A stretch of DNA of 64,000 bases from DASXMR01 sp036495525 (GTDB taxonomy: Bacteria > Actinomycetota > Actinomycetes > Streptosporangiales > Streptosporangiaceae). The position numbers and the translations under genes are program-made. Of this stretch, positions 32,760 to 41,599 are shown in pieces. The number at the start of each line of letters is the position of its first letter. The stretch's first letter is position 1. The stretch lies in contig DASXMR010000098.1 of assembly GCA_036495525.1 (NCBI GenBank), forward strand, positions 1 to 64,000, written 5' to 3'. The notes below the pieces were generated by a model that worked only from the letters and a program-made list of their open reading frames with translations, did not search any database and had not been told where the DNA came from.

Positions 32760-34589
32760 TCAGGGGCGCTGGCCCCCGCCTGCCCGGTGCGCGGTGACGA
32801 CGATCCCGTACTCGTGGATCTTGCGGTAGATCGTCGCTCGCGACATGCCGAGGGACCTGGCTGCCTTGACCTTGTTGCCGTCGAAGCTCTGCAGGCTCGC
32901 CACGATGGCGTCACGCTCCATCGACTCGAGCGGGCTGAGCAGGCGGCGGCTCACGGTGCGGCATTCTGGCGGCAGGTCGGCCGGCCCGATCAGGCCAGTA
33001 CGCCGGTGCTGGGCGACCCGCCTGATGACCTGCCAGAGCTGCTGGGTGTTGCCCGGCCAGCTGTACCTGACCAGCATCTGCATAGCCTCCGGCGAGCACC
33101 CGAGGCGGCCGTCGGTGCTAAGCCTGGCCAGGAAGAGCCGGACGAGCTCGTGCACGTCCTCTGCGTGGTGGCGCAGCGGCGGGCACTGCACCGTGTACGG
33201 GAAAAGGGACAGCAGGCCGGCCAGGTCACTGCTCATCCGCTGACCGGTCAGGGTAACCGCCACCCACGGACGCTGCTGCGGCCCGGCCGCTGCGGCCTGC
33301 CTGAGCGCCCCGGTCAGCTGGCGCAGCCGTCGCGGGCTGAGGCGGTCGGGATCGCGGATGACCAGGCCGCCGCCCTGCTCGCTGAGTTCCTGCCGCGCCC
33401 TGGCCAGCCAGCCCGGCTCGTCGGCGTCCGCGGTGTCCAGCACGTGGAAGGAGGCGGCCGGGCTGCGCCGCTGACAGGTGGCGCGCAGCAGGGCCAGCCT
33501 GCCCGACCCCGGCTCGCCCGCCAGCGCGAGCCACTCGCCCGATTCATGGACTTTGTCGACCTCGTGGCAGGCGCGCAGCCAGAGCGGACCTGAGCCGACC
33601 AGGCCGGGCAGGAACACCCGCGGTGCGGGAACGGCCATCGCGGGCCTGCCCGGCGCTGTGTCAGTCAGCCTGACGGTCACGACGCCGCCACGCGCCCCGC
33701 CTGCGCCCTGCACTGGCTTGCAGTGCATCCGCACGCTGGTGCCGGACGGCAGCTCGAGCGGCACCGCGCCCAGCTGGCCGCGGCCAAGGGCCTGCGCTGC
33801 CTCCTCGAGCAGCGCCGACTGGTCAGGCCGGTCGAGCGCCTGCCTGGCGTGCTCGTTCATCATCACCACGTCGTCGTCCAGCGCGAGCACGATGCCCGTT
33901 CCCCGCCGGCAGGTACGCAGGTACTCCTGCAGCAGCTCGACCTCGTCGGCGCTGCTCTCGGCCAGCATGGACTGCCGGATCTGGTCCGCGGTGATCTTGG
34001 CCAGGGTGATCAGCAGCTGCCCGGCGTCCTTGCGCCAGCAAGTCAGGTCCACGGCACCGACGGTCTTTCCGGTCAGCGGGTCGTGGATGGGCGCCCCGGC
34101 ACAGGCCAGGTCCTCCAGGTGCTCGGCGTAGTGCTCGTGCCCGAACACGTGCATCGGCCGGCCGCTTTCCAGCGCAGTGCCGATCCCGTTGGTGCCCACC
34201 GACGCCTCGGCGTAGCTGAAGCCCGGCGCCAGCTGGACGCTCTCCAGGTGCCGGTCAAGTGCGTAGTCGGCGCGCAGCCTGGTCAGCACCAGGCCTGCCG
34301 GATCGGTGAGGATCACGCTGATCGGCTGGCCCTCCAGCTGCTCACGCAGGTGCCGCAGTACCGGCAGCGCGCTGCGAGTCAGCGGCGTCTCCAGGTCGGG
34401 CGAGCGGATGTAGTCGAGGTCGATACGGTCGGCCGGCACGTTACGGCGCTGCGAGCGCCGCCACGACGCCAGGATCGAGTCGCGCACCTGGTCGGGCTCG
34501 ACCGACTCGGAAGTCAGGAACCTCTCCCGGTTCGCGGCCAGCCGCTCGCCCCCGGTCAGGCCGGGCGGGTGCGCCGGCACAGCTGCCAT
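32760..34589 (-). CDS. mimR: MimR/AcoR-like GAF-AAA-Fis activator of the monooxygenase operon
   Basis: The 609-aa protein resembles MimR, the known activator of the Mycobacterium mimABCD propane/acetone monooxygenase. It has a GAF-like sensor region (about residues 75-220, including SYAEASVGTNGIGTALESGRPMHVFGHEHY), a central AAA region (about 320-540), and a Fis-type HTH (ERDAIVASLQSFDGNKVKAARSLGMSRATIYRKI). The AAA part is degenerate. Walker A reads GEPGSGR, Walker B reads GGGLVIRDPD without the usual DE, and no GAFTGA loop is present. This fits a phylum without sigma-54. It is divergent from the operon. Confidence 0.88.
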   Translation of the reverse strand: MAAVPAHPPGLTGGERLAANRERFLTSESVEPDQVRDSILASWRRSQRRNVPADRIDLDYIRSPDLETPLTRSALPVLRHLREQLEGQPISVILTDPAGLVLTRLRADYALDRHLESVQLAPGFSYAEASVGTNGIGTALESGRPMHVFGHEHYAEHLEDLACAGAPIHDPLTGKTVGAVDLTCWRKDAGQLLITLAKITADQIRQSMLAESSADEVELLQEYLRTCRRGTGIVLALDDDVVMMNEHARQALDRPDQSALLEEAAQALGRGQLGAVPLELPSGTSVRMHCKPVQGAGGARGGVVTVRLTDTAPGRPAMAVPAPRVFLPGLVGSGPLWLRACHEVDKVHESGEWLALAGEPGSGRLALLRATCQRRSPAASFHVLDTADADEPGWLARARQELSEQGGGLVIRDPDRLSPRRLRQLTGALRQAAAAGPQQRPWVAVTLTGQRMSSDLAGLLSLFPYTVQCPPLRHHAEDVHELVRLFLARLSTDGRLGCSPEAMQMLVRYSWPGNTQQLWQVIRRVAQHRRTGLIGPADLPPECRTVSRRLLSPLESMERDAIVASLQSFDGNKVKAARSLGMSRATIYRKIHEYGIVVTAHRAGGGQRP

Positions 34590-34699
34590 GGCACAGACCT
34601 CCCTGTCGGGACGGCCTCGGCGGGCAACCAGCCTGCCCGCGGGGCCGCGTCGAGGCTGGGGTCGAATGGTCAGGATAGAGCCGGCCCGGCTGACCCCCT

Positions 34700-34714
34700 G
34701 TCTCAGATTGAGAC
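34700..34714. promoter_or_regulatory. Perfect GTCTCA-GAT-TGAGAC repeat between mimR and small gene
   Basis: This 15-bp dyad has perfect 6-bp arms around GAT. It lies 111 bp upstream of mimR and 113 bp upstream of the divergent small gene. A near copy precedes prmA. It is a strong candidate binding site for the adjacent Fis-type HTH activator. Confidence 0.7.
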
Positions 34715-34826
34715 CGAGCCGCTACCCCGTGCGAACTGTCATGCCCGGCCGCGGCGGGCATGACACGCCGCATCGCTGTCTTCCCGCGTCCCCGCCCGCC
34801 CCTTGAGTCGCTACCGGAGAACTCCG

Positions 34827-35066
34827 ATGGAGCAGCCGCAGCAGGACACCTACAATCCCTGGAGCGTGGTGAACCTGGTGTTCCACCACCTGGCCGAGCA
34901 GGGACTGCACCCGGTGCTCGGCAGCGCAGGAGACCCGGCGCCAGCGGCGGCGCAGCTGCTGCAAGCGCTCGGCATCCGGCCCCTGGCCGAGGCAAGCGAG
35001 CACCAGGCACGCCAGCTACGGCAGGAACTCGACGACATCCGGGCCGCCTTCTTCGACGACGAGTGA
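34827..35066 (+). CDS. Small protein of unknown function at the head of the monooxygenase locus
   Basis: This 79-aa protein starts MEQPQQDTYNPWSVVNLVFHHL. It has a helical N-half (EQGLHPVLGS), a short Pro/Ala linker, then helices LLQALGIRP and HQARQLRQELDDIRAAFFDDE. It is acidic overall, with no signal or membrane segment. I recognise no family. GGAGA precedes the ATG. It lies between the two candidate activator sites, in the orientation of the operon, so it is probably co-induced. Confidence 0.68.
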   Translation: MEQPQQDTYNPWSVVNLVFHHLAEQGLHPVLGSAGDPAPAAAQLLQALGIRPLAEASEHQARQLRQELDDIRAAFFDDE

Positions 35067-35121
35067 CCGGCGCCCGGCCGCCGATGTGACCCCTGACCTG
35101 CGGCGGCGTGCACGGGCCGGT

Positions 35122-35137
35122 GTCTCAAGTTGAGAAC
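35122..35137. promoter_or_regulatory. GTCTCA-AGT-TGAGAA repeat upstream of prmA
   Basis: One mismatch separates this dyad (35122-35136) from the perfect site at 34700-34714. It lies about 145 bp upstream of the prmA ATG, between the small gene and the operon. The position suits an upstream activating sequence for the MimR-like protein. Confidence 0.65.
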
Positions 35138-35282
35138 CCCGCAGCCCCTGGCGAGTCGTATTTTCCAGAACATGAGGACTTTCGGGCCCTCAGCAGGGCC
35201 GCGCGCCCGGTCAGGAGCCGGGTCGTGAAGCGCGCCGGCCCGGCGGCGCGACCCGAACGCGAGCGACTGATGAGGGGGCAGT

Positions 35283-36935
35283 ATGAGTCGCCAAAGCGTA
35301 GCTAGAGCCCATCAGAAGATCCAGGAGCTGTCCTGGGATCCGCTGTACCACCAGCCGGTATCGCAGTACGGCACCGACTACACCTTCCGCAAGGCGCAGA
35401 AGAAGGACCCGCTCAAGCAGGTGCTGCGCTCGTACTTCCCGATGCAGGAGGAAAAGGACCACCGGGTATACGGCGCCGAGGACGGGGCCATCAGGGGCAA
35501 CATGTTCCGCGGGGTGCAGGAACGATGGATGGAGTGGCAGAAGCTGTTCCTGTCGATCATCCCGCTGCCCGAGATCTCGGCGGCGCGCGCCATGCCGCTG
35601 CTGTTCCGCACGGTACCCAACCCGGAGCTGCACAACGGCCAGGCCATCCAGATGATCGACGAGGTCAGGCACTCGACGATCCAGCAGAACCTCAAGCGCC
35701 TGTACATGCAGAACTACATCGACCCGGCAGGCTTCAACAGCAGCCTGCGCGACTTCCAGAACGACTACTGCGGCACGATCGGCCGGCAGTTCGCCGAGGG
35801 GTTCATCACCGGCGACGCGATCACGGCCGCGAGCATCTACCTGACCATCGTCGCCGAGACCGCGTTCACCAACACGCTGTTCGTGGCCATGCCGGCCGAG
35901 GCAGCGGCCAACGGCGACTACCTGCTGCCGACGGTGTTCCACTCGGTGCAGTCGGATGAGTCACGGCACATCAGCAACGGGTACGCCACGCTGCTGATGG
36001 CGCTGTCTGATGAGAACAATCACCAGCTGCTCGAGCGGGACCTGCGCTACGCCTGGTGGAACAACCACCGCGTTGTCGACGCCGCCATCGGCACTTTCAT
36101 CGAGTACGGCACCAAGGACCGGCGCAAGGACCGCGAGTCCTACGCCGAGATGTGGCGGCGGTGGATCTACGACGACTACTACCGCAGTTACCTGGTGCCG
36201 CTGGAGAAGTACGGGCTGGTGATCCCCCACGACCTCATCGAGGAGTCGTGGAACCAGATCTGGAACAAGGGCTACGTGCACGAGGTAGCGCAGTTCTTCG
36301 CCACCGGCTGGCTAGCCAACTACTGGCGGATCGACCCGATGACCGACAAGGACTTCGAGTGGTTCGAGGACAAGTACCCGGGCTGGTATGACCGGTACGG
36401 CAAGTGGTGGGAGAACTACAACCGGCTGTCGATGCCGAACGGGCACAACCCGATCGTGTTCGAGGACGTCGACTACTGGTACCCGCAGCGGTGCTGGACC
36501 TGCATGGTCCCGTGCCTGGTCCGCGAGGACATGGTGTACGCGGAGATCGACGGGGTGGTGCGCACCTACTGCCACGAGGCGTGCAAGTGGACCGACGTGA
36601 CCGGGTTCCGGCCTAGCTACCAGGGCAGGGAAACCCCGAACATGGGCCGGCTCATCGGCCACCGCGAATGGGAGACCCTGTACCACGGCTGGAACTGGGC
36701 CGACGTGGTGAAGGACATGGGCTACGTGCGCGACGACGGCAACACGATGGTGGCGCAGCCCCATCTGCAGCTAGGCGACCAGAAGAAGATGTGGACTCTC
36801 GACCACCTGCGCCGCTGCCCGCCGCTGCAGAGCCCGAACGTTCTTTTCAACGAGATGACTCCGGAGGAGAGGACGGCCTTCCACGCGAAGTACATCCGCG
36901 GCGGGCCGGCCGGCCGGTATCCGGCAGACGCCTGA
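35283..36935 (+). CDS. prmA: Propane/acetone monooxygenase hydroxylase large subunit
   Basis: The 550-aa protein is the diiron alpha subunit of a soluble group-5 type bacterial multicomponent monooxygenase (PrmA/MimA). It carries both ExxH metal motifs: EVRH (127-130, in QMIDEVRHSTIQ) and ESRH (226-229, in SDESRHISNGY). It hydroxylates propane at C2 with O2, forming 2-propanol; MimA homologues also convert acetone to acetol and act on phenol. A C-terminal Cys-containing block (RCWTCMVPCLVRED) is also typical. GGGGGCAG precedes the ATG. It is the first gene of the operon. Confidence 0.95.
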   Translation: MSRQSVARAHQKIQELSWDPLYHQPVSQYGTDYTFRKAQKKDPLKQVLRSYFPMQEEKDHRVYGAEDGAIRGNMFRGVQERWMEWQKLFLSIIPLPEISAARAMPLLFRTVPNPELHNGQAIQMIDEVRHSTIQQNLKRLYMQNYIDPAGFNSSLRDFQNDYCGTIGRQFAEGFITGDAITAASIYLTIVAETAFTNTLFVAMPAEAAANGDYLLPTVFHSVQSDESRHISNGYATLLMALSDENNHQLLERDLRYAWWNNHRVVDAAIGTFIEYGTKDRRKDRESYAEMWRRWIYDDYYRSYLVPLEKYGLVIPHDLIEESWNQIWNKGYVHEVAQFFATGWLANYWRIDPMTDKDFEWFEDKYPGWYDRYGKWWENYNRLSMPNGHNPIVFEDVDYWYPQRCWTCMVPCLVREDMVYAEIDGVVRTYCHEACKWTDVTGFRPSYQGRETPNMGRLIGHREWETLYHGWNWADVVKDMGYVRDDGNTMVAQPHLQLGDQKKMWTLDHLRRCPPLQSPNVLFNEMTPEERTAFHAKYIRGGPAGRYPADA

Positions 36936-37028
36936 GGGGGGTTAGCCGGTGGCAGGACGGAGGGTCAGGTGCCCTCCGTCCTCGCCTCCTCAGCACCTTC
37001 CGCCGTAATCCAGTCCGTGAGGATGCCC

Positions 37029-38090
37029 ATGGCCGACAAGCATGTCGTGCGGTTCGAGCCGGTCGGGATCGAGATCGAGGCCGGCGAGGACCAGACGATC
37101 CTGCGCGCCGCGGCCGAGCAGGGCGTGATGCTGATGCATGGCTGCAAGGAGGGGCAGTGCGCGTCCTGCAAGTCTTTCGTCCTCGAGGGCGAGGACATCG
37201 AGCTCGAGCGGTATTCCACCTTCGCGCTGCCCGACTTCGAGCAGCAGGAGGGATACACGCTGCTGTGCCGCGCGCACGCCTACCAGGACCTGACCATCGA
37301 GCTGCTCAACTACGACGAGGACATGATCAGGTCCGGGCTGCCGATTCAGCAGGCGACCGCGCAGGTAGTCAGCAAGGACCCGGTGACCCATGACATGCGG
37401 CACCTGGTGCTCCGGCTGACAGAGCCGGCCGAGGTCAAGTTCTTTCCCGGCCAGTACATGGACATCACGGTGCCGGGAACCAGCGAGGCTCGCTCGTTCT
37501 CCATGGCTAATACCTCCAGCAGGGACGGCCTGCTGGAATTCGTGATCAAGATCTACCCGGATGGCCTGTTCTCGCATTTCCTCGATGCCGGCCTGAAGGT
37601 CGGCGACGTGCTGGGGCTGACCGGGCCATTCGGCGTGTTCACGCTGCGCGAGAGCGCTGACGCGGAGCTGTTGTTCGTCGGCGGCGGGGCCGGCATGGCG
37701 CCCATCCTGTCGCTGCTGCGCTCCATGGCCGAGCGCGGCATCGAGCGCAAGGCCACTTATTACTACGGCGCCCGGCAAGAGGCTGACTTGTGCTTCACCG
37801 GTGACCTTCGGGCGCTGGAGCAGGCGCTGCCTGACTTCCGCTACGTGCCCGCGCTGTCCGAGGCCGCCGACGAGAGCGGCTGGTCAGGCGAGACCGGGCT
37901 GATCACCGAGGTCGTCCGGCGGCAGGCAGGCGAGCTGGCCGGAGCGCACGCCTATGTCTGCGGCCCGCCGCCGATGGTCGAGGCTGCGATACCGCTGCTG
38001 CAGATGGCCGGCGTCGAGGAAAAGCGGATCTACTACGACAAGTTCACCACGACGGCCGACCCCGGCAGGCAGGAGGCAGGCCCCAGTTAG
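37029..38090 (+). CDS. prmB: Monooxygenase reductase (2Fe-2S, FAD)
   Basis: The 353-aa reductase passes electrons from NADH to the diiron hydroxylase. Residues 1-95 form a plant-type ferredoxin with Cys at 39, 44, 47 and 80 (CKEGQCASC...LLC). The FAD domain has the RSFSMANT motif, and the NADH domain has GGGAGMAPILSLLRSMAERG and YVCGPPPMVEA. The ATG at 37029 is chosen because the ferredoxin fold begins at once and GAGG lies upstream; 37023 is an alternative. It lies 93 bp after prmA. Confidence 0.94.
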   Translation: MADKHVVRFEPVGIEIEAGEDQTILRAAAEQGVMLMHGCKEGQCASCKSFVLEGEDIELERYSTFALPDFEQQEGYTLLCRAHAYQDLTIELLNYDEDMIRSGLPIQQATAQVVSKDPVTHDMRHLVLRLTEPAEVKFFPGQYMDITVPGTSEARSFSMANTSSRDGLLEFVIKIYPDGLFSHFLDAGLKVGDVLGLTGPFGVFTLRESADAELLFVGGGAGMAPILSLLRSMAERGIERKATYYYGARQEADLCFTGDLRALEQALPDFRYVPALSEAADESGWSGETGLITEVVRRQAGELAGAHAYVCGPPPMVEAAIPLLQMAGVEEKRIYYDKFTTTADPGRQEAGPS

Positions 38091-38142
38091 CCCAACCGGC
38101 GCCGGTGCCGACACCGGCGGGACGAGAAGGTGAGAGAGCCTG

Positions 38143-39312
38143 ATGACAACGACGCAAGAACGCAGCTTGCCGAAGCCAACCTTCACCGACGCTGAGGCCG
38201 GCGCGAAGCAGTTCCCCGACTCCGGGGCGCGCCAGTTCAACTACTACACGCCACAACGGCGCAAGCAGACCCACTACGAGGACGTCACCGTCGAAGTCCA
38301 GCCCGACCCGCGGCACTACCTGAGCCAGGGCTGGCTGTACGGGTTCGCCGACGGCCGCGGCGGCTACCCGCTGGACTGGACCGTGCTCAAGGCCTGGGGC
38401 TCAGACCGGCCCGAGCCGAAGCGGTACCCCGGCTCCGGCGGCCGGGGCTACGAGTGGCCGGCCCTCGGCTGGCACGAGTTCCGCGACCCGAACGAGGAGT
38501 GGGAGCTCACCCTCTACCGCTACAACGCCAACGTGGTGCGGCAGCTCAACCAGAACATCGAGGCGGCCAAGCAGTCCAAGGCTTTCGAGCAGTGGAACCC
38601 GAACTGGATCCGCTTCGTCGACCGGCACGTGGGCGCCTGGATGCACGTCGACCACGGCCTCGGCCTGTACCTGTTCGCGAACGCCAACCGCCGCGCGCCG
38701 ACCAACATGCACAACAACGCGATTTCGGTGAACAGCATGCACCGGATCAGGGCGGCGCAGGACCTGGCGCTGTACAACCTGACGCTCAGCGAGGAGATCG
38801 AGGCCTTCGACGGCTCAGCGCACCTGGAGACCTGGAACGGCGACCCGGCCTGGCAGGGCGTCCGGGCGGTGGCCGAGCAGCTCACCGCCATCGACGACTG
38901 GTGCGAGGCGATCTTCGCGGCCAACGTGATCTTCGAGCCGCTGGTCGGCGAGCTGTTCCGCAGCGGGCTGGTGCAGCAGGCGGCGCCGCGCAACGGGGAC
39001 TTCGTCACGCCGACGGTGATCGGCGCCGAGGAGTACGACTTCTCCGAGCGCGACCTGCGCTACACCAAGCCGATGTTCGAGCTGCTGATCAGCGACCGCG
39101 AGTTCGCCCAGGAGAACAAGGCGCACCTGCGGCAGTGGCTGTCAATGTGGGTGCCGCGGTCCATCACCGCGGCCCGTCAGCTGCAGCCGCTGTGGTCACA
39201 GCCCGACGCCAGGCCGCCGCGCTTCGAGGACAGCCTGGACGCGGCCAAGAGCCGGTTCAGCGTCATCCTCGACGACATCGGCCTGGACATCCCGAAGGAG
39301 CTGGCGCAGTGA
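38143..39312 (+). CDS. prmC: Monooxygenase hydroxylase small subunit
   Basis: The 389-aa protein is the beta subunit of the hydroxylase. It is homologous to the alpha-subunit fold but lacks a complete diiron site. Typical stretches are RQFNYYTPQRRKQTHYEDVTVEVQPDP, YRYNANVVRQLNQNIEAAKQ, and WLSMWVPRSITAARQLQPLW. It stabilises the (alpha-beta-gamma)2-type complex and helps shape access to the active site. It lies 52 bp after the reductase gene and overlaps prmD by 4 bp (GTGA), which implies coupled translation. Confidence 0.94.
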   Translation: MTTTQERSLPKPTFTDAEAGAKQFPDSGARQFNYYTPQRRKQTHYEDVTVEVQPDPRHYLSQGWLYGFADGRGGYPLDWTVLKAWGSDRPEPKRYPGSGGRGYEWPALGWHEFRDPNEEWELTLYRYNANVVRQLNQNIEAAKQSKAFEQWNPNWIRFVDRHVGAWMHVDHGLGLYLFANANRRAPTNMHNNAISVNSMHRIRAAQDLALYNLTLSEEIEAFDGSAHLETWNGDPAWQGVRAVAEQLTAIDDWCEAIFAANVIFEPLVGELFRSGLVQQAAPRNGDFVTPTVIGAEEYDFSERDLRYTKPMFELLISDREFAQENKAHLRQWLSMWVPRSITAARQLQPLWSQPDARPPRFEDSLDAAKSRFSVILDDIGLDIPKELAQ

Positions 39313-39686
39313 CGACATTCAAGACCGCGGAGAGCCCGTTCAAATCGAACAACACCGCATCCAACAAGTGCGGGTTCACCCTGATGAACAATCAGGTAGG
39401 CGAAGTGGTCGCGCAGGTCATGAGCACCAAGTCGAACGTGACGGTGACCTGGCTTCCGTCGATGATGCGGGTCGACGCGACCGGCCGGATGGACGTGCTC
39501 TACGACGAGATCTCCGAGGCACTTGGCGAGGAGCCCGGCTACTTCGACCAGGCGGAGCTTGAGGAGGACATGTCCACCCACTACGGGCGGATGATCCACA
39601 CCGACGACCGCACCATCTTCGTCGCCAACCCGGAGGACGCCGCCGAGTACCTGGGCTTCGACCTGACGCCGCGAGGGCAGAACTAG
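39309..39686 (+). CDS. prmD: Monooxygenase coupling (effector) protein
   Basis: This 125-aa MmoB/DmpM-type protein binds the hydroxylase and couples electron transfer to substrate oxidation. It reads NKCGFTLMNNQVGEVVAQVMSTKSNVTVTWLPSMMRVDATGRMDVLYDEISEALG, the usual core, followed by a C-terminal YGRMIHTDDRTIFVANPEDAAEYLGF. The GTG at 39309 overlaps the prmC stop. It has no metal or flavin motif, as expected for the family. The next gene begins 87 bp later. Confidence 0.93.
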   Translation: MTTFKTAESPFKSNNTASNKCGFTLMNNQVGEVVAQVMSTKSNVTVTWLPSMMRVDATGRMDVLYDEISEALGEEPGYFDQAELEEDMSTHYGRMIHTDDRTIFVANPEDAAEYLGFDLTPRGQN

Positions 39687-39773
39687 AAGGGCAGCGCGGA
39701 GCACCCGGTCCAGCCCAGCGGAGTCAGTCGGCTCAGGATTACCAGGCCGCAGGCAGCCCAACCAGGAGCAGAC

Positions 39774-40841
39774 GTGTACGAGAAGAACGGCGAGAAGTAC
39801 TTCGTTGTCGACAGTCACATGCACTACTGGAACGCCGCGCCGGACAACTGGGTCCCTGGCCACGAGCAGTACGCCAAGGGCTGGATCGAGTGCTTCCATG
39901 CCTACCAGGGGCTCGGCCCGCCGCAGACGCACTGGCCAATCGAGCACTTCCAGAAATACTCCGAGGACGACCTCATGAAGGACGTCTTCACCGACGGCCA
40001 CGTCGACGTGGCCATCTTCCAGCCGACGTACCTGAAGGAGTGGTACAAGGAGGGTTTCAACACCACCGAGCGCAACGCCACCATGGGGGAGCGGCACCCG
40101 GGCAAGTTCGTCTACAACACCCGGTGGGACCCGCGCGACGGTGACGAGGGCCTGGCCATGCTGCGGGCGAACGCCGAGCGGTACGGCAGCAAGGGCGTCA
40201 AGCTCTACACCGCCGAGTGGAACAACGGCTCGCGCGGCTGGAAGCTGACCGACCCTGGCGCGTACCGGTACCTGGAGGCCTGCCAGCAGCTCGGCATCAG
40301 GAACGTCCACGTGCACAAGGGCCCGACGATCTGGCCGCTGGACAAGGACGCGTTCGACGTGTCGGACGTTGACCACGTGGCGACCGACTTCCCTGACCTC
40401 AACTTCATCGTCGAGCATGTCGGCCTGCCGAGGATCGAGGACTTCTGCTTCATGGCGACGCAGGAGCCCAACGTCTACGCGGGCCTGGCGGTCGTCATCG
40501 GCGGCCTGATGCACGCGCGGCCGAGGTTCTTCGCCAAGGTCATGGGCGAGCTGCTGTTCTGGGTCGGCGAGGACAAGATGACCTTCGGCAGCGACTACGC
40601 GATCTGGGAGCCGAAGTGGCAGGTCGAGGGGCTCGTCGACTGGGAGATGCCGGCGGGCGAGGAGTTCGCTGACTACCCGAAGCTCGGCACCGAGGGCAAG
40701 AAGAAGATCCTCGGCCTGAACGCGGCCAAGCTGTACGGGATCGACGTGCCGGCCGAGTACCAGCTCAGGGAGGCAGGCACGCCCGGCGCTCATGAGGTGC
40801 TCGCCGGCCAGCCGGAAGAGCACGCGGTCTCCGGAGAATGA
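39774..40841 (+). CDS. Amidohydrolase-family protein of the propane monooxygenase operon
   Basis: The 355-aa TIM-barrel protein belongs to the COG2159/ACMSD-like amidohydrolases regularly found after mim/prmABCD. It has the N-terminal metal pair in VVDSHMHYW, a barrel His in RNVHVHKGP, another in FIVEHVGLPRIEDF, and the metal-site Asp in MTFGSDYAIWEPKW. Its reaction in this pathway is not established; roles in hydroxylase maturation or intermediate hydrolysis have been considered for homologues. The start is a GTG after AGGAG. The 3' end overlaps the Fe-S assembly gene by ATGA. Confidence 0.88.
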   Translation: MYEKNGEKYFVVDSHMHYWNAAPDNWVPGHEQYAKGWIECFHAYQGLGPPQTHWPIEHFQKYSEDDLMKDVFTDGHVDVAIFQPTYLKEWYKEGFNTTERNATMGERHPGKFVYNTRWDPRDGDEGLAMLRANAERYGSKGVKLYTAEWNNGSRGWKLTDPGAYRYLEACQQLGIRNVHVHKGPTIWPLDKDAFDVSDVDHVATDFPDLNFIVEHVGLPRIEDFCFMATQEPNVYAGLAVVIGGLMHARPRFFAKVMGELLFWVGEDKMTFGSDYAIWEPKWQVEGLVDWEMPAGEEFADYPKLGTEGKKKILGLNAAKLYGIDVPAEYQLREAGTPGAHEVLAGQPEEHAVSGE

Positions 40842-41599
40842 CCGTGCTTGCCCCGGGGGTAACTCCCGGACTCCAGGTCCGGGCGACCTTGTCAGCTGCC
40901 GTTCTTGCCGCCCTGGAGTCCGTGCGCGACCCGGAGCTGGACGAGCCGGTCACCTCGCTCGGCTTCGTCACCTCGGCGACGGTGTCGGCCGCCGGGGAGG
41001 CGACGGTGCGGCTGCGGCTGCCGACTTACTTCTGCGCGCCGAATTTCGCGTTCCTGATGGCCGCTGACGCGCACGACGCCACCGCGGCCGTGCCCGGCGT
41101 GCGCAGCGTGCAGGTCGTGCTGGAAGACCACTTCGCCGCCGCGGCGATCAACGGGGGGGTTGCGGCGGGAGAGGGGTTCGCCAGCACGTTCGAGGGCGAG
41201 GCGGCCGGCGAGCTGCACCAGCTGCGGGCCGGGTTCCTGCGCAAGGCCGTGCTCGCCGGCACCGACCAGGTGTGCCGGCCGCTGCTGGCGGCTGGCGCCA
41301 GGTCCGGCCGGCTGCGCGAGCTGACACTCGGCCAGGTGCCGCGCTCGCCCGCCCTCGACCGGTTGCGGCGGCGTCGCGCCGAGCTCGGGCTGCCGGCCGG
41401 CGACGACGCGCCGCTGCTCATCGACCCGCAGACCGGGGCGGCGGTCCGGCCGGAGGCGGTGCCGCTGCACCTGCGCAAAGCGCGGGTCACCAGGGTCGGC
41501 ATGGAGGCCAACGCCGGCATCTGCCGCGGCATGCTGCGGCACAGGTACGGCACCCAGGGGCAGGGCGAGAGCACGGCAGTCGCCGAGGAGGACATGTGA
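40838..41599 (+). CDS. MIP18/DUF59 Fe-S assembly-type protein with C-terminal extension
   Basis: The 253-aa protein starts with a DUF59/MIP18 domain (about residues 15-105): VLAALESVRDPELDEPVTSLGFVTSATVSAAGEATVRLRLPTYFCAPNFAF, with the usual VRDPEL entry and a Cys in YFCAP. The C-terminal 140 residues are an extension (FRHQL-like helices, LRKARVTRVGMEANAGICRGMLRHRYG) that I cannot assign. DUF59 proteins help insert Fe-S clusters. Position suggests maturation of the reductase or hydroxylase. It overlaps both neighbours by 4 bp. Confidence 0.82.
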   Translation: MTVLAPGVTPGLQVRATLSAAVLAALESVRDPELDEPVTSLGFVTSATVSAAGEATVRLRLPTYFCAPNFAFLMAADAHDATAAVPGVRSVQVVLEDHFAAAAINGGVAAGEGFASTFEGEAAGELHQLRAGFLRKAVLAGTDQVCRPLLAAGARSGRLRELTLGQVPRSPALDRLRRRRAELGLPAGDDAPLLIDPQTGAAVRPEAVPLHLRKARVTRVGMEANAGICRGMLRHRYGTQGQGESTAVAEEDM

